Source of the DNA: Muscardinus avellanarius
Lineage: Eukaryota; Chordata; Mammalia; Rodentia; Gliridae
NCBI GenBank assembly: GCA_963383645.1
Contig: OY726566.1
Coordinates: 95,819,321 to 95,883,320, forward strand
Direction: 5' to 3'
DNA length: 64,000 bases
Shown piece after piece: positions 23,221 through 35,031 of this stretch; position 1 is the stretch's first letter, and each line of letters begins with the position of its first letter. Below the pieces are notes generated by a model, which did not search any database, was not told the origin of the DNA, and was given only the letters and a program-made list of their open reading frames with translations. A program made the translations under genes and the position numbers.

Positions 23221-23495
23221 CTGACTTTATACTATAAAGCCACAGTTATAAAAACAGCATGGTACTGGCACAAAAACAGATACATAGATCAATGGAGCAG
23301 AATAGAAGACTCACAAATAAATCCACACACAGCCAATTGAGTTTTGACAAAGGGGCCAAAAGTAGAGGCATTTTTAGCAATTTGAGGAAAGAAGTACAAC
23401 TTAATATTTGTTTTCTTGGTACAACCGAAGCGACACATCCAGGCCCTCACTGAAGCTTCTGCTCTTGTTTCTAATGTAAAATAATCACCTTCCTG

Positions 23496-23575
23496 ATCCT
23501 GGGTATGTGGTTCAGTGATGGAAGCCCTGCCTAGCACAAATGAGAACTTGGATTCCATTCTATCACCACCCCCTT

Positions 23576-23577
<2 letters not shown>
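23496..23577 (+). mobile_element. ID SINE (tRNA-Ala-derived monomer)
   Basis: The stretch tgggtatgtggttcagtgat followed by a block like gccctgcctagcacaaatga matches the ID monomer, including the A-box and a degraded B-box region. It is a retroposon, not a tRNA gene: no acceptor pairing or CCA context. Confidence 0.75.
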
Positions 23578-23626
<49 letters not shown>

Positions 23627-23720
23627 AGAAGAAGAAGAAGAAGAAGAAGAAGAAGAAGAAGAAGAAGAAGAAGAAGAAGAAGGAGAAGAGAAGAGAAGAG
23701 AAGAGAAGAGAAGAGAAAAT
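23578..23720. repeat. Compound (GA)n(GAA)n(GAAAG)n purine tract
   Basis: A 143-bp uninterrupted polypurine stretch that grew from the A-rich tail of the ID element just upstream. The 69-codon Arg/Glu and Lys-rich open frames here are products of the repeat. Confidence 0.97.
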
Positions 23721-24179
23721 TTAAAACAAAAAGGAAATGGGCTCTATAGAATATTTAGCTGTATATATAAAAGTCTAAAATGTCTGAGACACATAATTAA
23801 TTCTATAGTAACCCTTGCCAACTAGTTAAAGAAAATAATTTGAACTAACTAATGATGGCACATACCATTTTCCAGCAGTCAGCTACAAATTTTCCTCCAA
23901 TCTAAGATCAGCTTTGAATTCAGAATGTGTTTATGTGTGGTGTTCTCATAGATACCAAGTTCCCTGCTATTTGATAAGGTTCAACCTGTCTTTTGTCATC
24001 ATCATTAAAGATTTCAAAACACAGAAAAGGAGATAAAATCTAAACATTCTACCATTTAAAGCTGCATTATTACTCATATTTTGTGTTTTCCTGTATACAC
24101 TGTTAAAAGTATGTCTATCTGTATATCTATGCTTATCTATACAGTTGATATTAATTCATAGTTATTACAGAGTTCTTAA
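23721..24179. other. No recognised feature
   Basis: AT-rich unassigned sequence. Confidence 0.4.
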
Positions 24180-24400
24180 ATCCACATCTTAAAGATTGTG
24201 TCATAGTTCCTCTCTTTGGTATACCAGTACCACTGGTTTATGGAACCATACTCCACTGTTGGGAGTAGGTTGACCTACTGTAATTTACACAGTGCTAAAT
24301 ATCTTTGTATATAACTCATATACAGCTGAGGTTATTTTCTTAGGCATTATTTCAACAAGCATATTTTTTCTAACATACTTTTGCTAAGAAGTTACTCTCT
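24180..24400 (-). mobile_element. Old LINE fragment, probably L1M-type
   Basis: The region around tatggaaccatactccactg with later text like atctttgtatataactcata recalls a widespread old LINE segment seen also, in the opposite sense, at 63185-63600. It is weakly supported. Confidence 0.3.
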
Positions 24401-25250
24401 ATGAACTACCCTCAAATACATTATAGTCCCACATCCTATGCAGTATTGGATTACTAGCTATGAATGGTTTTAGAGCTTTGAAGGTGATAAAATATATACT
24501 CCTTACCCCAAAGTCAGGAAGTTATTAATTAAGAACCATTAGAGAGTACTATTAAAGTTAGCAAGAAAGTAAATTTGGCACAAAATTTACTATTCTTTAG
24601 TAATGTTCTGAAGATAGTAATTTACATGTTGAACTAGAGTAATACACTTGAACTATAAAAATTGGAAAACAGGAGTAAAGAATATTTATTCTCTAATATG
24701 ACCACATCTTGCAAAATCCATTCTTGAAAATCATTTAACCAAGGATGAAGTTTAGTAGAATAGGTAGGCACAATTTAATACTCAGAAATCAATGAAAAGA
24801 TTCTTGAAATATAACTTACAATGGAAAAGTAAACAATTTATAAAGCAAACCTACATTCCTAATAACCTCTAAACTTAAAAGAAAGCAAAGCACTATCTGT
24901 GTAGTAAGATAAATTTTGACATGTTGCTGAAGGAAAAGCAAACTGTCTTTTTAAAAGCAGTTTGGTGGCTGATGGCATAGACGTATCAGGGCGTGGTCCT
25001 CATTGTCCACCTCTGTCTTCTTCAGTACTTAGTGGTTCTTGCCATCAGCGAGGTTGACTTCACTCCTGAATAGGGACTGGTTTAATGGTTTTCTCTGGCA
25101 ACCTGAAGGCTTCATGATTCAGCATCAATATCTTTTTCTGCTATTGAATTTAGTTCATTTTCATGTGACAAATATATTTGGTCTTAATTTTATCTTATTT
25201 AGCTTTTTTGTGTTTTACAAGTTTCTCTATATTATGGCCCATTTAGCATA
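24401..25250. other. No recognised gene; possible very old L1 pieces
   Basis: A phrase such as aatactcagaaatcaatgaa near 24779 recalls L1 ORF2 but is too degraded to call. The block 24955-25130 is unassigned. Confidence 0.3.
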
Positions 25251-25310
25251 TGTGTGTATGTGTGTGTGTGTGTGTGTGTATGTGTGTGTGTGTGTGTTTG
25301 TGTGTGTATT
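25251..25310. repeat. (GT)n-type microsatellite
   Basis: GT repeat with TATG and TTTG interruptions. Confidence 0.95.
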
Positions 25311-26640
25311 TGAAGAAATTATCATTATCAATATAGACTTATAAAGTATTAGTACTTTAAGATGGCATTTGTTGATTCTTTAAGGTACATTGCCTCTTAC
25401 CTTCTCTCCTTCTATGTCCCTGCCAACTTTTTATAACAATCACTTTGTGCTTTATAACCAAACTTTGCTGCTGATTGTTGTCCTGTAACTAACCCTTTGT
25501 AACCCGAGTTTAATATTCAGTAAATCCAGCGCACCTCCCCTTACCTATTGGAGTGATTTCCATTAGTCTTTCTATAGGCTTCAGTTTTATTTCCTACAGC
25601 TTTCTTTTTCTTTTTCCCACAGGTCTCATGGAAATCATATTCTCTTAACTCTCGAATCTTCAAAATTATGAGTCAACAATCCTCTGTTTAAATACTTTTT
25701 CAGTAAAGTCCGATGCCAGTCTTTATTTTCTTATTTTCTCTTTTTTTTTATTAGAGTAAGAGTCACTCTATCTTTCTTACCGACAGTACAAAGTGTTTGG
25801 ATCTTTCCCCCTTCCCTTGAAGTTCACTACAATATTATCTATAATATTATCTATGTGTTTTCTGTTACTGGTTTACTTATTTTCTGTTAGGACAGCATGC
25901 CATTTCAATATAGATATTCAAACATTTTATTTCTGGATATGTGTTCCCAAACTGGGTAATTGGGTACTTCAGTATTGTATTATTATGGTTTTCTTTTCTG
26001 AGATTTTGTTTTTCTATTGTGCATCTCTTCCCATACATGATCTTTGTCATTTTTATCCAAATTATTTACCTAACTTGTAACATGTTTGTTCACCTATTCT
26101 ATGAATATCATTGAGTGCCCATTCTGTGTTGCATACTCTGTAAGCTAAGTGTGCATTAGACACTGCTGACCTCATTATCTGGAGAGAAAATAGAATGCAG
26201 TGAAGACTCCGGGCCTGGCTGTAACTGCAGCCTGCACAGGCTTGCCTCGGCCTCTGAATAGCAGCTCTTCTACCCACACCCCCCTGTGTCATCCCTGCTA
26301 TAGTTCTCTCTTTTAACTTAATTCTGCTTTCTCTTCTAACTTTACCTACATTTCGTTGGGTCTTTCCCTAAAGAGCTCAAGTCTGTTTGGTTGAGACCCT
26401 GATGATAACTGTTGTGATCAAGTTACTTTCCCTGGAGAACTTCATCCTGCTCCTAAAACCAGCACTGGATGTCTCAGGCCTCAGGCCTGACTAAACCCTT
26501 AGGGCCCAATATCTGGGGTCCAGTTGTCTTTGCCTTAGTGAACATTTAAAAGAATTATGTTTCTCCCTAAATCTCTGAATTTTACCCAGTGGAGCATTTT
26601 CATATTGCATACTTAATTTTGGCTTGCTTGTCTCCAAGTC
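25311..26640. other. No recognised gene; L2-like piece at 26085-26190
   Basis: The block cattgagtgcccattctgtg near 26110 resembles the antisense L2 3' end. A 95-codon hydrophobic frame at 25793-26080 is AT-driven and has no domain. A short near-palindrome tcaggcctcaggcctga lies near 26474. Confidence 0.4.
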
Positions 26641-26760
26641 TCCTCTCAAGCGTTCTCTCTGTCTCTCTCTCTGTCTCTCTCTCTCTGTCTCTCTCTGTCT
26701 CTCTCTACCTCTCCCTCTCTCCCTCTCTCCCACATACACCACACACACACACACACACGC
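26641..26760. repeat. Compound (CTGT/CT)n-(CA)n microsatellite
   Basis: CT-rich repeat with TGT interruptions passing into CA repeats. Confidence 0.95.
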
Positions 26761-27430
26761 TCCTTTGCATATTTTTATACCTATTTACAACCCATAGAGC
26801 CTGTAGAGGAGATGGATGATGAAGGAGGCAGAGGAGAGTTTGCTGAAAGGGCTGCATAATATTACAGAGGTAGAGGCAGGGCTAAGAGGACCAGAAGGAG
26901 GAGGAAGCACTGGGACTGAGGAGAGTCAGTAGCTCCTTTACTTCCTTTGATGACAACTGGAAAGAATAGATGCCAGAGCGCAGTGAAAAGCTGTAGCCAA
27001 CAGGCAGGAGGCTTCCTGACTGGAGCTGTGGCCACAGGTAGAGGAAATCACCCAGAAAGGGAGATGGTGTGGAGTAACTACTCGATGTCTCTCTTCTTTC
27101 TTGGGTCTGACCTAATACTTCCTGACCAGAAGGCAGAGAAAGTCCTCTCAGGATGAACATAGGCAGAGAGTATACTGCGAAGAGCAAATAGAATGAAAAA
27201 ACATAAAAATACAAATTTTATTGAAAACTGATAAAAATGGGTGGATGATTTGTATACACAAGTACACAAAAGGAGACATGCAACAAGGAATGGGGTCTGG
27301 ATTCAGAGAGATGATTGTTCTCATCCTGTTTTCAACATAAGGACTTCTAACCATCAGCAAGTTCATTGTCTTATGTCTTTTCATCATTAAAATAGGAAAA
27401 AAATCTACCTCATGGTGTGGTTGCAATTAC
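26761..27430. other. No recognised gene
   Basis: Overlapping frames of 63-110 codons on both strands (26882-27426) have no domain. The sequence is complex and not AT-extreme, but I recognise no family. Confidence 0.35.
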
Positions 27431-27436
27431 TAAATG

Positions 27437-27491
<55 letters not shown>
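27431..27491. repeat. (AT)n microsatellite
   Basis: About 27 AT units after an A9 run; self-complementary and likely length-variable. Confidence 0.97.
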
Positions 27492-27492
<1 letters not shown>

Positions 27493-27800
27493 TGGCTTAA
27501 TAACTACAAATGACCATTGTTGCTGGGTGGTTGTATGTGCAGGATACAACAAAGGGGAAATGTGTACATCTGAGTGCACATGGGGAGAAAAGAGAGAGAG
27601 AGAGAGAGTAGTAGTGTCAGCAAAGCCACCTGAGGATGGTTTTATTCTTTGAAATAATGACATTTGACTTGGTTCTAGGGTGAGTGCACATGCTTTATGT
27701 TGAACTAACCAACTGGAAGCAATATTTCATTTCTGTTTTCAGGCAGCTTCCCTTACTGCTCTAATTCTTCCTGACCACAAACGGATCTCATTACAAGTCA

Positions 27801-27836
<36 letters not shown>

Positions 27837-28335
27837 TTCTGTTCATGCATGCACACGAGTGAGTTCATTTTGTATTTTACATAGAAATGCACAAGGTAGA
27901 GTTCCACTTGCATAACCACACAGTGATGGTTCATTGTTAGGAAAAGAAAATGTAGAAATCAGTGTGGGGAATCGTGTTCAGTATGGAAAATATTACTGTG
28001 TATGTCACTTCTGGGTTGACATGCTTAAATATGCTTGGGATCAAATATAGTCAATGCAATGGTGCGTTTCACAGCATGCCACAATGTGGGAACTGAAAAG
28101 ATAAATAAATTTTATAAGCAAAGAACTTTTATACTAAGATACTAAACTATGGCAATACAGATGGGGTGATTGCTATTCAGCAAAAGTAAGACAATAAGAA
28201 AGAGTTTAAATGATCTGGAAAAATTAGAATTGATTGAATGAGTACAGAGTAGAGTGATTCTGGGAGAAGCAAGCTGTGGTGTTAGAGCAAATATAAAATT
28301 CTTAAATCAGACTTATAATAGAAATAGAAAATGGT
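27492..28335. other. No recognised gene; short (GA)n and (GT)n
   Basis: A (GA)n run at about 27590-27610 and a (GT)n run at about 27800-27837. The remainder is unassigned. Confidence 0.4.
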
Positions 28336-28340
28336 GAGAG

Positions 28341-28421
<81 letters not shown>

Positions 28422-28445
28422 CAGGCAGGCAGGCAGGCAGGCAGT
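28336..28445. repeat. Compound (GA)n(CAGA)n(GGCA)n microsatellite
   Basis: Three successive motifs in one array. The minus-strand frames of 72 and 125 codons that cross it consist of its Leu/Ser/Cys/Val repeats and are not genes. Confidence 0.96.
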
Positions 28446-28714
28446 AGAGACAAGCAGAGATATACATACTGAGTACCAATACTAAGAAAGAGATGAACAC
28501 TTTGCAAGCAGAGAGGATGCAAAGTATTGAGAGGTACAGGAAGAAAAAGGAAGAATAGGATAGAGAGTGGTATAATATCTAAATGGATTTTAATTAAAAA
28601 AGATGAAAACTGGCTTTTTAAGAAAGAAACCTGGTAACAGCCCATTTCATTACTTTTCCTCAGGGTCTCAGGATTCCAGTCCGTGGTCACTTGGTCCCAT
28701 CACTTGGGGCTTTT
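28446..28714. other. No recognised feature
   Basis: Unassigned AT-rich sequence. Confidence 0.4.
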
Positions 28715-29062
28715 GTTGAAGAAGAACATCATGACAGGGACTATGCAGTAGAAAAGATCTGCTCACTTTGTGGTGTCCTGGAAGCAAGACAGAATATGTA
28801 AAGAAGGGGCCAGGGGCAGGATATACCCTTCAAGGACTCGCCCGCAGTGACCTATTTTCTTCAACTGGGTCCCATGTCCTAAAGTTTCCATCACCTTCCA
28901 ATAATGTCATTAAATTAGAAGTGTGTTGTGAATTAATCTACTGATGAGATTAGAGCCCTCATGACCCAATCGCTTTCCCAAGCCCAGACTCTGAACATTG
29001 CTGCCCTGAAGACCTAGTCTTGGACACGTGGGCCACATTCCAGACCCAAACTGTAACACATT
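28715..29062 (-). mobile_element. MaLR-type LTR
   Basis: Antisense LTR text in the right order: gatatacccttcaaggactc, then tcaccttccaataatgtcat, then tccagacccaaactgtaaca at the right border. Confidence 0.6.
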
Positions 29063-29212
29063 CTGACTACCATTTTTTCATACTCCCATGACTCACAAAT
29101 TTTGCCACCAACTTTTAGCTTTTTATCCTTAGCTTAGAGATTTGACATTTTTAAATGTGGATATTTATAGACTTCAGAGAAGTTTGAGAACACCCAGAAT
29201 TATATATAACCA

Positions 29213-29236
29213 TGGTGTGTGTGTGAGTGTGTGTGT

Positions 29237-29281
<45 letters not shown>
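29213..29281. repeat. (GT)n microsatellite
   Basis: About 33 GT units with one GA and one TA interruption. Confidence 0.97.
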
Positions 29282-29283
<2 letters not shown>

Positions 29284-30719
29284 CCATGTGTAAAACTTCT
29301 GGGTGGAAGGACTTTGACTTGCCTTGGAGGGCTCTGTCTGGAGGGGAGGTGTGGTCAGGAGGGGGAGTGGCACTTTTGCCTCCATGATGCTAGAATGTGA
29401 AAAAGAGCCTTTATTACAAAGGTCTGGGCTATTCAGAGAGGTCAAGTCAAGATGGGGCCATTGTAGAGACACCAAAGTGATATTTCACCTATGTTTACAC
29501 ATTGAGTTATTTTCCAACTTGGGTAGAGTAATGGAGGCCTATTTCTACTCTTTTAAGCAGGTAAAAATAAGAGCAATATGTTTTTAGTTTGGAGACTAAA
29601 TTGCATACTGCTTAGAAGATCTGAAAGGGAAGAGACAGAGAGAAATGGTTTCCAGTGGTTCAGTAATTAGTTGTGCAGCCTGAAGGCTTGTGTGGTATGG
29701 AATGCTATCTACTGCAAACCCTCTATCATTCAGAAAACAATTGTCCATTTTTCAGATTATTTGCCATTTTCTTTTTTTCTTTCTTTCTCTCTTTATCACC
29801 TGATATTTGGTTTTAGCCATGTTCCCTTAAGTGAAGGGAAATGGGGAAGACAACTAAACTTTGTCAGTCTTGCTTCTTTTTAGCAGTTTTAAGAAAATTA
29901 GAGGGAGGAAGTTGAAGCTACTTCTTAAAATGGGATTCCTGAATTGTTCATCTATAGATAAAATCCTATTAGTGATATAATGAGGCAAGCTGAAATCTTG
30001 TTCAGTGTCCCATTCTGAGTTGGATTTTGTAGCTATAAAAATCTGTCTTACTTCAGAGTAAAGCCCTTCACTAGGCAAGCATGTTACATGATTAAAGGGA
30101 AAGATGCAATATGCAGAATTTCAGAAACTACTTTCTTCTCTGTCAAGAACCTCAAATGAGGATTTGGGCAGTAGGTCATGGGAAACGGAGGGAGGCAAAG
30201 ACAGGGAATAAAGTTGCTTGGAAGTCAATGGACTTGCATTTCATTTTTGTTTATGAAATCTATGTAGGATGATGAAATATAGATACCAAAAAAGAATAAT
30301 ATAAAAACTATAGTTTTTCTTAGCACTCAGAGACAGATACATTTTAACATTTTACTGATTTAGATACACATACAATAGTTATTTTGTGAGTATTTTAAGT
30401 CTGCCTGTGCCTTTATCAGTTTTATATCTTAAGGAAGTTTTGGAAAAGTACATCAGAGATATAAGATGAAGAATGAATCTAGAGAATTATATCGATGATT
30501 TATTAGCTAGTCAGAAAAAAATATGACACATGAAAGAAAAACAGGGTCTGGGACACAGCTTTGAAGGAATTTTAGGCAAAGTCAGGTGAGGCATGACTTA
30601 TATGACTTAGAAAGCCTGTAGGTTCAGGCATAGGAAAGGCAAAAATGTCTGAATTAGTAGTGATGATAAAGATTTATATAAAACTTTTTCAATTTTATTT
30701 ATAAAGTTTGCATTGCTAT
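29282..30719. other. No recognised gene or repeat family
   Basis: Frames of 70-91 codons on both strands lack domains. A short (TTTC)n run is at 29772-29792. Confidence 0.4.
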
Positions 30720-31310
30720 AGATCTTGTGAAGATTGCTTGCACAGATGTCCTCATCCTATAGACTCAGATCTCCAGGTACCATATGGAAGGCAATTGGCA
30801 TGTGACTATGGAGATAAAAACTGGGCATTCCAGGAAAGATGGTTGGTTAGCTCTTCAACAAAGAGCTGGGCTTCCACTATAAGAGGGTACCTGTCACTGA
30901 AGACACTTGGCCCAGACAACAACTGCATTTCCTGGCCTTCCTTACATATGTGTAGCCATGAGATTGAGTTCTAGACAATGAACTATGGGCAGTGGTGTCA
31001 TATATGTGCCACCCCTAGTTTGGCTTCCCAAATAGCCCACTGGACTTTTCTTCTTAAATTCTCTTTTAAACTTCAGGCTGTGTTAGACTACTGATACTTC
31101 AGGACAACCTGAAAAGCCACCTTTTGAAGATGGCAGAGCTTTTGCCCATCTGGGTTTCTTGAACGACTAGGTAAAGAAGGCCGCCAATTTGTCCATCTGC
31201 CAAACACTGTTATGTGAGCGGGAAATACACTTTGTGTTAGAATCCCTGTGCCCTTTAGGGATCACTAGTTACAACAGTTTGTCTATACTGATGCAATTAC
31301 ACAGTATAAT
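30720..31310 (+). mobile_element. MLT1-like LTR relic
   Basis: The blocks gagattgagttctagacaat, cgggaaatacactttgtgtt and the end 'gatcactagttacaac' follow MLT1-class LTR order. It explains the 88-codon frame at 30708-30974, which I therefore do not call a gene. Confidence 0.5.
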
Positions 31311-31364
31311 TTCATGTTAAGGAAAAATACAGGGTTTTACACATAAAAATGACTAATGTATTGA

Positions 31365-31850
31365 CTTATTCAACTGATATTTATGGAGTCTCTGTTAAAT
31401 GCCCAGTGTTGTCTAGAAGCTGAGGGTAAAGGAATGAATGAGGTGAAACCTTGGCTCTTAAAAATTCCCAATGTAATTGTCTGGGGTTTATTAGCAGAGA
31501 ATAAACATGCAAATGAATAAATGATATTTTAGTGGTGATAAGTTTTAGGAAAAAAATAGAAGGGTCATAGCCTGTAAAATGATGGAGGGGGAAAGTACAT
31601 GGTCAGAGAAGCTTTGTTTCAGGATCTGATATTTGAGTGGAGAATTGAATGTTGAGCAAGAAGTGGCCACATACCGACTGGCATTCTGGACAGGGATTAG
31701 GGTAAAAGCACCATTCTGAGTAGCAATGAGCCTAGTATGCTCAGGGCACAGGAAGAAGGCTTTGAGGCACTGAGAATGAGAGAGGTGACTGAGGGTGAAG
31801 TCAGAGGAGAGAAAGATCATGGAGAGCTTCAAGGCCACAATGAGTGGACT
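31365..31850 (-). mobile_element. L2-like repeat, antisense
   Basis: The start ttattcaactgatatttatg with 'aatgcccagtgttgtctag' matches the antisense L2 3' end. The sequence to 31850, and again from about 32979 to 33160, reads like the continuation of one old repeat split by a SINE and an L1. Confidence 0.45.
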
Positions 31851-32052
31851 TTTATTTATTTATTTTTTGTGATGCTAGGGATTAAACCCAGAGGCATTCC
31901 ACTTCTGTGTTATAGCTTCAGTCATACTTTATTTTCTATTTAGAAACAGGATCTCTCTAAGTTACTGAGAGCCTCAAGAAGTTGCTGAAGTTGCCTTTGG
32001 ACCTGCGAACCTCCTGTCTCAGCTTTTCAAATACTGAGATTCCGAGAACTGC
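31851..32052 (-). mobile_element. Dimeric B1-ID SINE, diverged
   Basis: A T/A-rich tail, a weak ID half (ctgtgttatagcttcagtca), the linker and an eroded B1 head. The right border is cut by the L1 that follows. Confidence 0.8.
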
Positions 32053-32061
32053 TAGCCATGA

Positions 32062-32963
32062 AGTTTTTTAAAACTATTTTTTAAATTAAGTACATTCTAA
32101 TTTGTACATCATATCGGGGTACAGAGTATTAGAAAAATACATACAGGTAACTCATGTTGCCCTTCCCATCCAGAGCCTCCCCTCACTCTACCCTCTAAGT
32201 CTTTGAGATTGGAATTGGTAATTTCTTAAGTGTTCATGGCATTATTCCTACTATGCGTGTTTTATTACTTTATCTCCTTCACTCTCTTCCCTAATCACCC
32301 TCAGTAATTACCCTAGTATTTCTGATCATTTATCCAATATTTCCCTTACTCCAGATTATCTCTCTAGCTTCCACACTTAATAGAGAATATACCTCTACTC
32401 AGTTTTTGGGAACTTGGTATACTCAGTATAATTAATATTCTCAAGTTCTATCCATTTTCCTTCAAAATGAATAACCCCATAAGAAAATGGGCACCCGAAC
32501 TGAATAGACACTTTCTTAAAGAAGAAGTACACATTGTCAAAAATATATGAAAAATATTCGCCATCTGTACCAATCATGGAAATGCAAATCAAGACTACCC
32601 TGAAATCCCCTCTCGCTTCAGTTAGGACGATGAGTGTCAAGAACACAAATAACAATAAAGGCTGACGAGGATATGGAGAAATTATAACCCCTTTACACTA
32701 TTGGTGAGACTGAAAATTAGTACGGGTACTTTGAAAGTCAGTATGGAGATTTCAAATGGAAGGGAACTACCATATGACCCAGTAATAGTGCTCCTGGGCA
32801 TCTTTCCACAGGAAATAAAATCAAAATAGCAGCATAGCAGCATAATTTAAGATAATCAAACTATGAAATCAGCTTAGATATTCACCGATGAACGAATGGA
32901 TCACAAAACTTTGGTATATACACACACAATGGAATTTTACTCAGGCATGAAGAGTAACAAAAT
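32062..32963 (-). mobile_element. Second 5'-inverted (twin-primed) L1
   Basis: From 32062 to about 32470 the sequence is antisense L1: the 3' UTR, then the ORF2 end. From about 32471 to 32963 it is sense L1 ORF2 (aagaaaatgggcacccgaac, accatatgacccagtaatag, tggaattttactcaggcatg). The outer end of the sense part and the inner end of the antisense part meet in L1 coordinates, as twin priming predicts. Flanks tagccatgaagtttt (32053-32067) and tagccatgtagtttt (32964-32978) are a 15-bp TSD with one mismatch. Confidence 0.87.
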
Positions 32964-33160
32964 TAGCCATGTAGTTTTAAGCAGGACTTTGAAGTGATCT
33001 GATTCCCTCATTGAGAGGACTTCTGGCTTCTGTGCAGAGGCAAGGAATAAAACCTGAGGCATATTGCAATAATTTGGAGATGAAATGTTGAGAGGAAGCA
33101 GCAGACATGTCGAAGAGGCTGGATTTAGCAGATAGTAAGAGGTGGCATTAGATCTCATTG

Positions 33161-33632
33161 TTACTCACAGTCCTGTGTTAGCCATACAGAAATATGCAAA
33201 TTAAGGACAGGTGAAGCAGAAGAATAAGACTTAATATTTCCATATTATTATTTGATTATTTTAACATTCTCATATTAATGCCTGGTTATGTTAAAGGGTT
33301 AGAATCATCTAACTAGAGCCTTGGGGAAAATGCTGCCCGCTGCCTGTTTTGTAAGTAAAGTTTTTAAAAACATCTACCTCCATTTGTTTATATACTCCAC
33401 ATTGTTGCTTTTATGTAATAACAGAAAAGAGAAGTTGCAGCAGAGATTCTGTGGCCAGTAAGCCCTAAAAAGGTTTCTACCCAACCCTTTACAGAATAAT
33501 TCTGCAGACCTTTTCTTAAGAGAATCATTCTTTATGTTCTATTAGCTTAATTCAAGATAAAACTGAGATTAGGATGATAGAATTACCTCTCAGGCAGCTT
33601 CTTTGATCTCTTAGTATTCTGGCTTGTTGTTG

Positions 33633-33664
<32 letters not shown>

Positions 33665-33780
33665 GTTATCACACCTTTTAATAGCTTATGTTTGGTGTAG
33701 GGAAGTCACTGAAATAAAAATGCAGATCAACCATACCACATTGTCTCAGGTGTAGAAGAAACCTTAGTGACCATCATCTA
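33161..33780. other. No recognised gene; (TTA)n run
   Basis: A (TTG)(TTA)n run lies at about 33629-33665. The rest is unassigned. Confidence 0.4.
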
Positions 33781-33792
33781 GTTTAACTCCTT

Positions 33793-34028
33793 TATTTTAA
33801 TTAATTAATTTATGTATTTATTTTTTGCAGTACTGGGGATAGAAACCAAGGGCATTCTACCTCCAAGCTATACCCTCAGCCCTATTTTTAACTCTTTATT
33901 TTGAAACAGGATCTTACTAAGTGTCAGAGAGCCTCACCAAGTAGCTGGGGCTGGCCGAGAACCTGTAATTCTCCTTTCTTGGCCTCCCAAATGCTGGGAT
34001 TACAAGCTTGTGCTACCATGCCTGGCTG
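33793..34028 (-). mobile_element. Dimeric B1-ID SINE
   Basis: Tail, ID half (caagctataccctcagccct) and B1 head (tgctaccatgcctggctg) are all clear. The TSD gtttaactcctt (33781-33792) and gtctaactcctt (34029-34040) has one mismatch. Confidence 0.93.
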
Positions 34029-34161
34029 GTCTAACTCCTTATACCAGTAGCTCAGGGCCACAGTCAGTCCGTGGCAAGGAGAAACCTAATATGCTTGCTA
34101 TTGCTTTCATAGTCCAGGGCTCTTTTCAGTGCAGCACACTGAGGTATTTAAAAATAGACTT

Positions 34162-34340
34162 CACCGAGCGTGGGCACACATTTGCAATCCCTGCACTTGG
34201 GAGGCGGAGACAGGAGGATCGCGCAGGTCCAAGCCAGTCTCGCTGATTTAAGAGACCCTGTTTCCAAATAAAAATATAAAAATAGGTCTAGGAGTGTAGC
34301 CCGGAGGTAGAAGGGCTTCCAGGAACCCCAGAACCACCAA

Positions 34341-34375
<35 letters not shown>

Positions 34376-34378
34376 ATA
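34162..34378 (+). mobile_element. Dimeric B1-ID SINE, type A, (AAAT)n tail
   Basis: Head, type A linker, ID half with gcttccaggaaccccagaac, and a tail of about nine AAAT units at 34341-34377. Confidence 0.94.
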
Positions 34379-34554
34379 GTAATCAAAAGCCTTGTTATCA
34401 AGATATGAATTGAAGATTTTCTTTAAAGTCATAGCTTTTTTTTTTTTTAAAATCTCCAGTTGAAAGTGTTCAGCATTTATTTCTCTTGAGTCAGGTTGTT
34501 TTAAATTTTATAAAATGATTCAATTTATACTAGTTGTAAATATATATTATAGAA

Positions 34555-34980
34555 ATATTTAAATAGCAGCAATTATGGCACAAAGAACCCCTGTATGCCC
34601 ATCACTGGCTTCAACAATTAGCACGTGGCCCCTTTTGTACCATCTTTTCTCTCAACCAATTTCCCATCCTCACCACCTGGATTACTTTGAAGCAAATATC
34701 TGATATTTCATTACTTAATCTATAAATGTTTCAGTATTTATCTTTAGAAGATGTGAAATTTAAAAAAAATTATCACACCAAGAATCTAACAATTTTTTAT
34801 TACCAAAAATGTACCAGCTGTGTTCAAATGTTCCCAGTGGTCTCAAATATTTTTAAAGTGAACATTCCTATATTCCACTTGTTGTTAAACAAATCTGGAC
34901 ATTTGTCCTTGCAATTTTCCACAATCTGGATTTTTACAATTGTATTTCTACTCTGAGACAATTTCATTTGAACAATGATC
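34555..34980 (+). mobile_element. Old LINE-like repeat
   Basis: The run from 'ccctgtatgcccatcactgg' through tctataaatgtttcagtatt to 'ctgtgttcaaatgttcccag' follows a common old mammalian LINE 3'-region repeat. I cannot assign the subfamily. Confidence 0.4.
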
Positions 34981-35031
34981 TTCTAGTTAATGTAAACAAT
35001 GTTTGATTTTAAAAAATTAACAGAGCATTTA

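Larger units (their letters stand above)
21035..23362 (-). mobile_element. 5'-inverted (twin-primed) L1 insertion
   Basis: The left part (21035 to about 22357) is L1 3' UTR and ORF2 C-terminal sequence on the minus strand, for example a frame carrying the C-terminal motif CPSTDEWI. The right part (about 22358-23362) is the adjacent upstream ORF2 segment on the plus strand. The two outer ends are nearly contiguous in L1 order: the plus part stops at gacaaaggggccaaaag and the minus part starts, read on minus, at tacactgg. That is the signature of twin priming. TSD-like flanks are tagaggtattt (21024-21034) and tagaggcattt (23363-23373). A type B SINE is nested at 22979-23220, so the L1 is older than that SINE. 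Confidence 0.88.

Noticed and set aside
23496..23577. tRNA gene, because of a tRNA-like A box
   Set aside because: It is an ID retroposon with an A-rich tail and no acceptor-stem pairing. The same applies to 40216-40290 and 43990-44063.
28282..28690. 125- and 72-codon minus frames with Cys/Val/Leu/Ser repeats
   Set aside because: Explained by the (GA)n(CAGA)n(GGCA)n array.
30708..30974. 88-codon Cys-containing open frame as a small protein gene
   Set aside because: It lies in an MLT1-like LTR relic and has no start context or domain.
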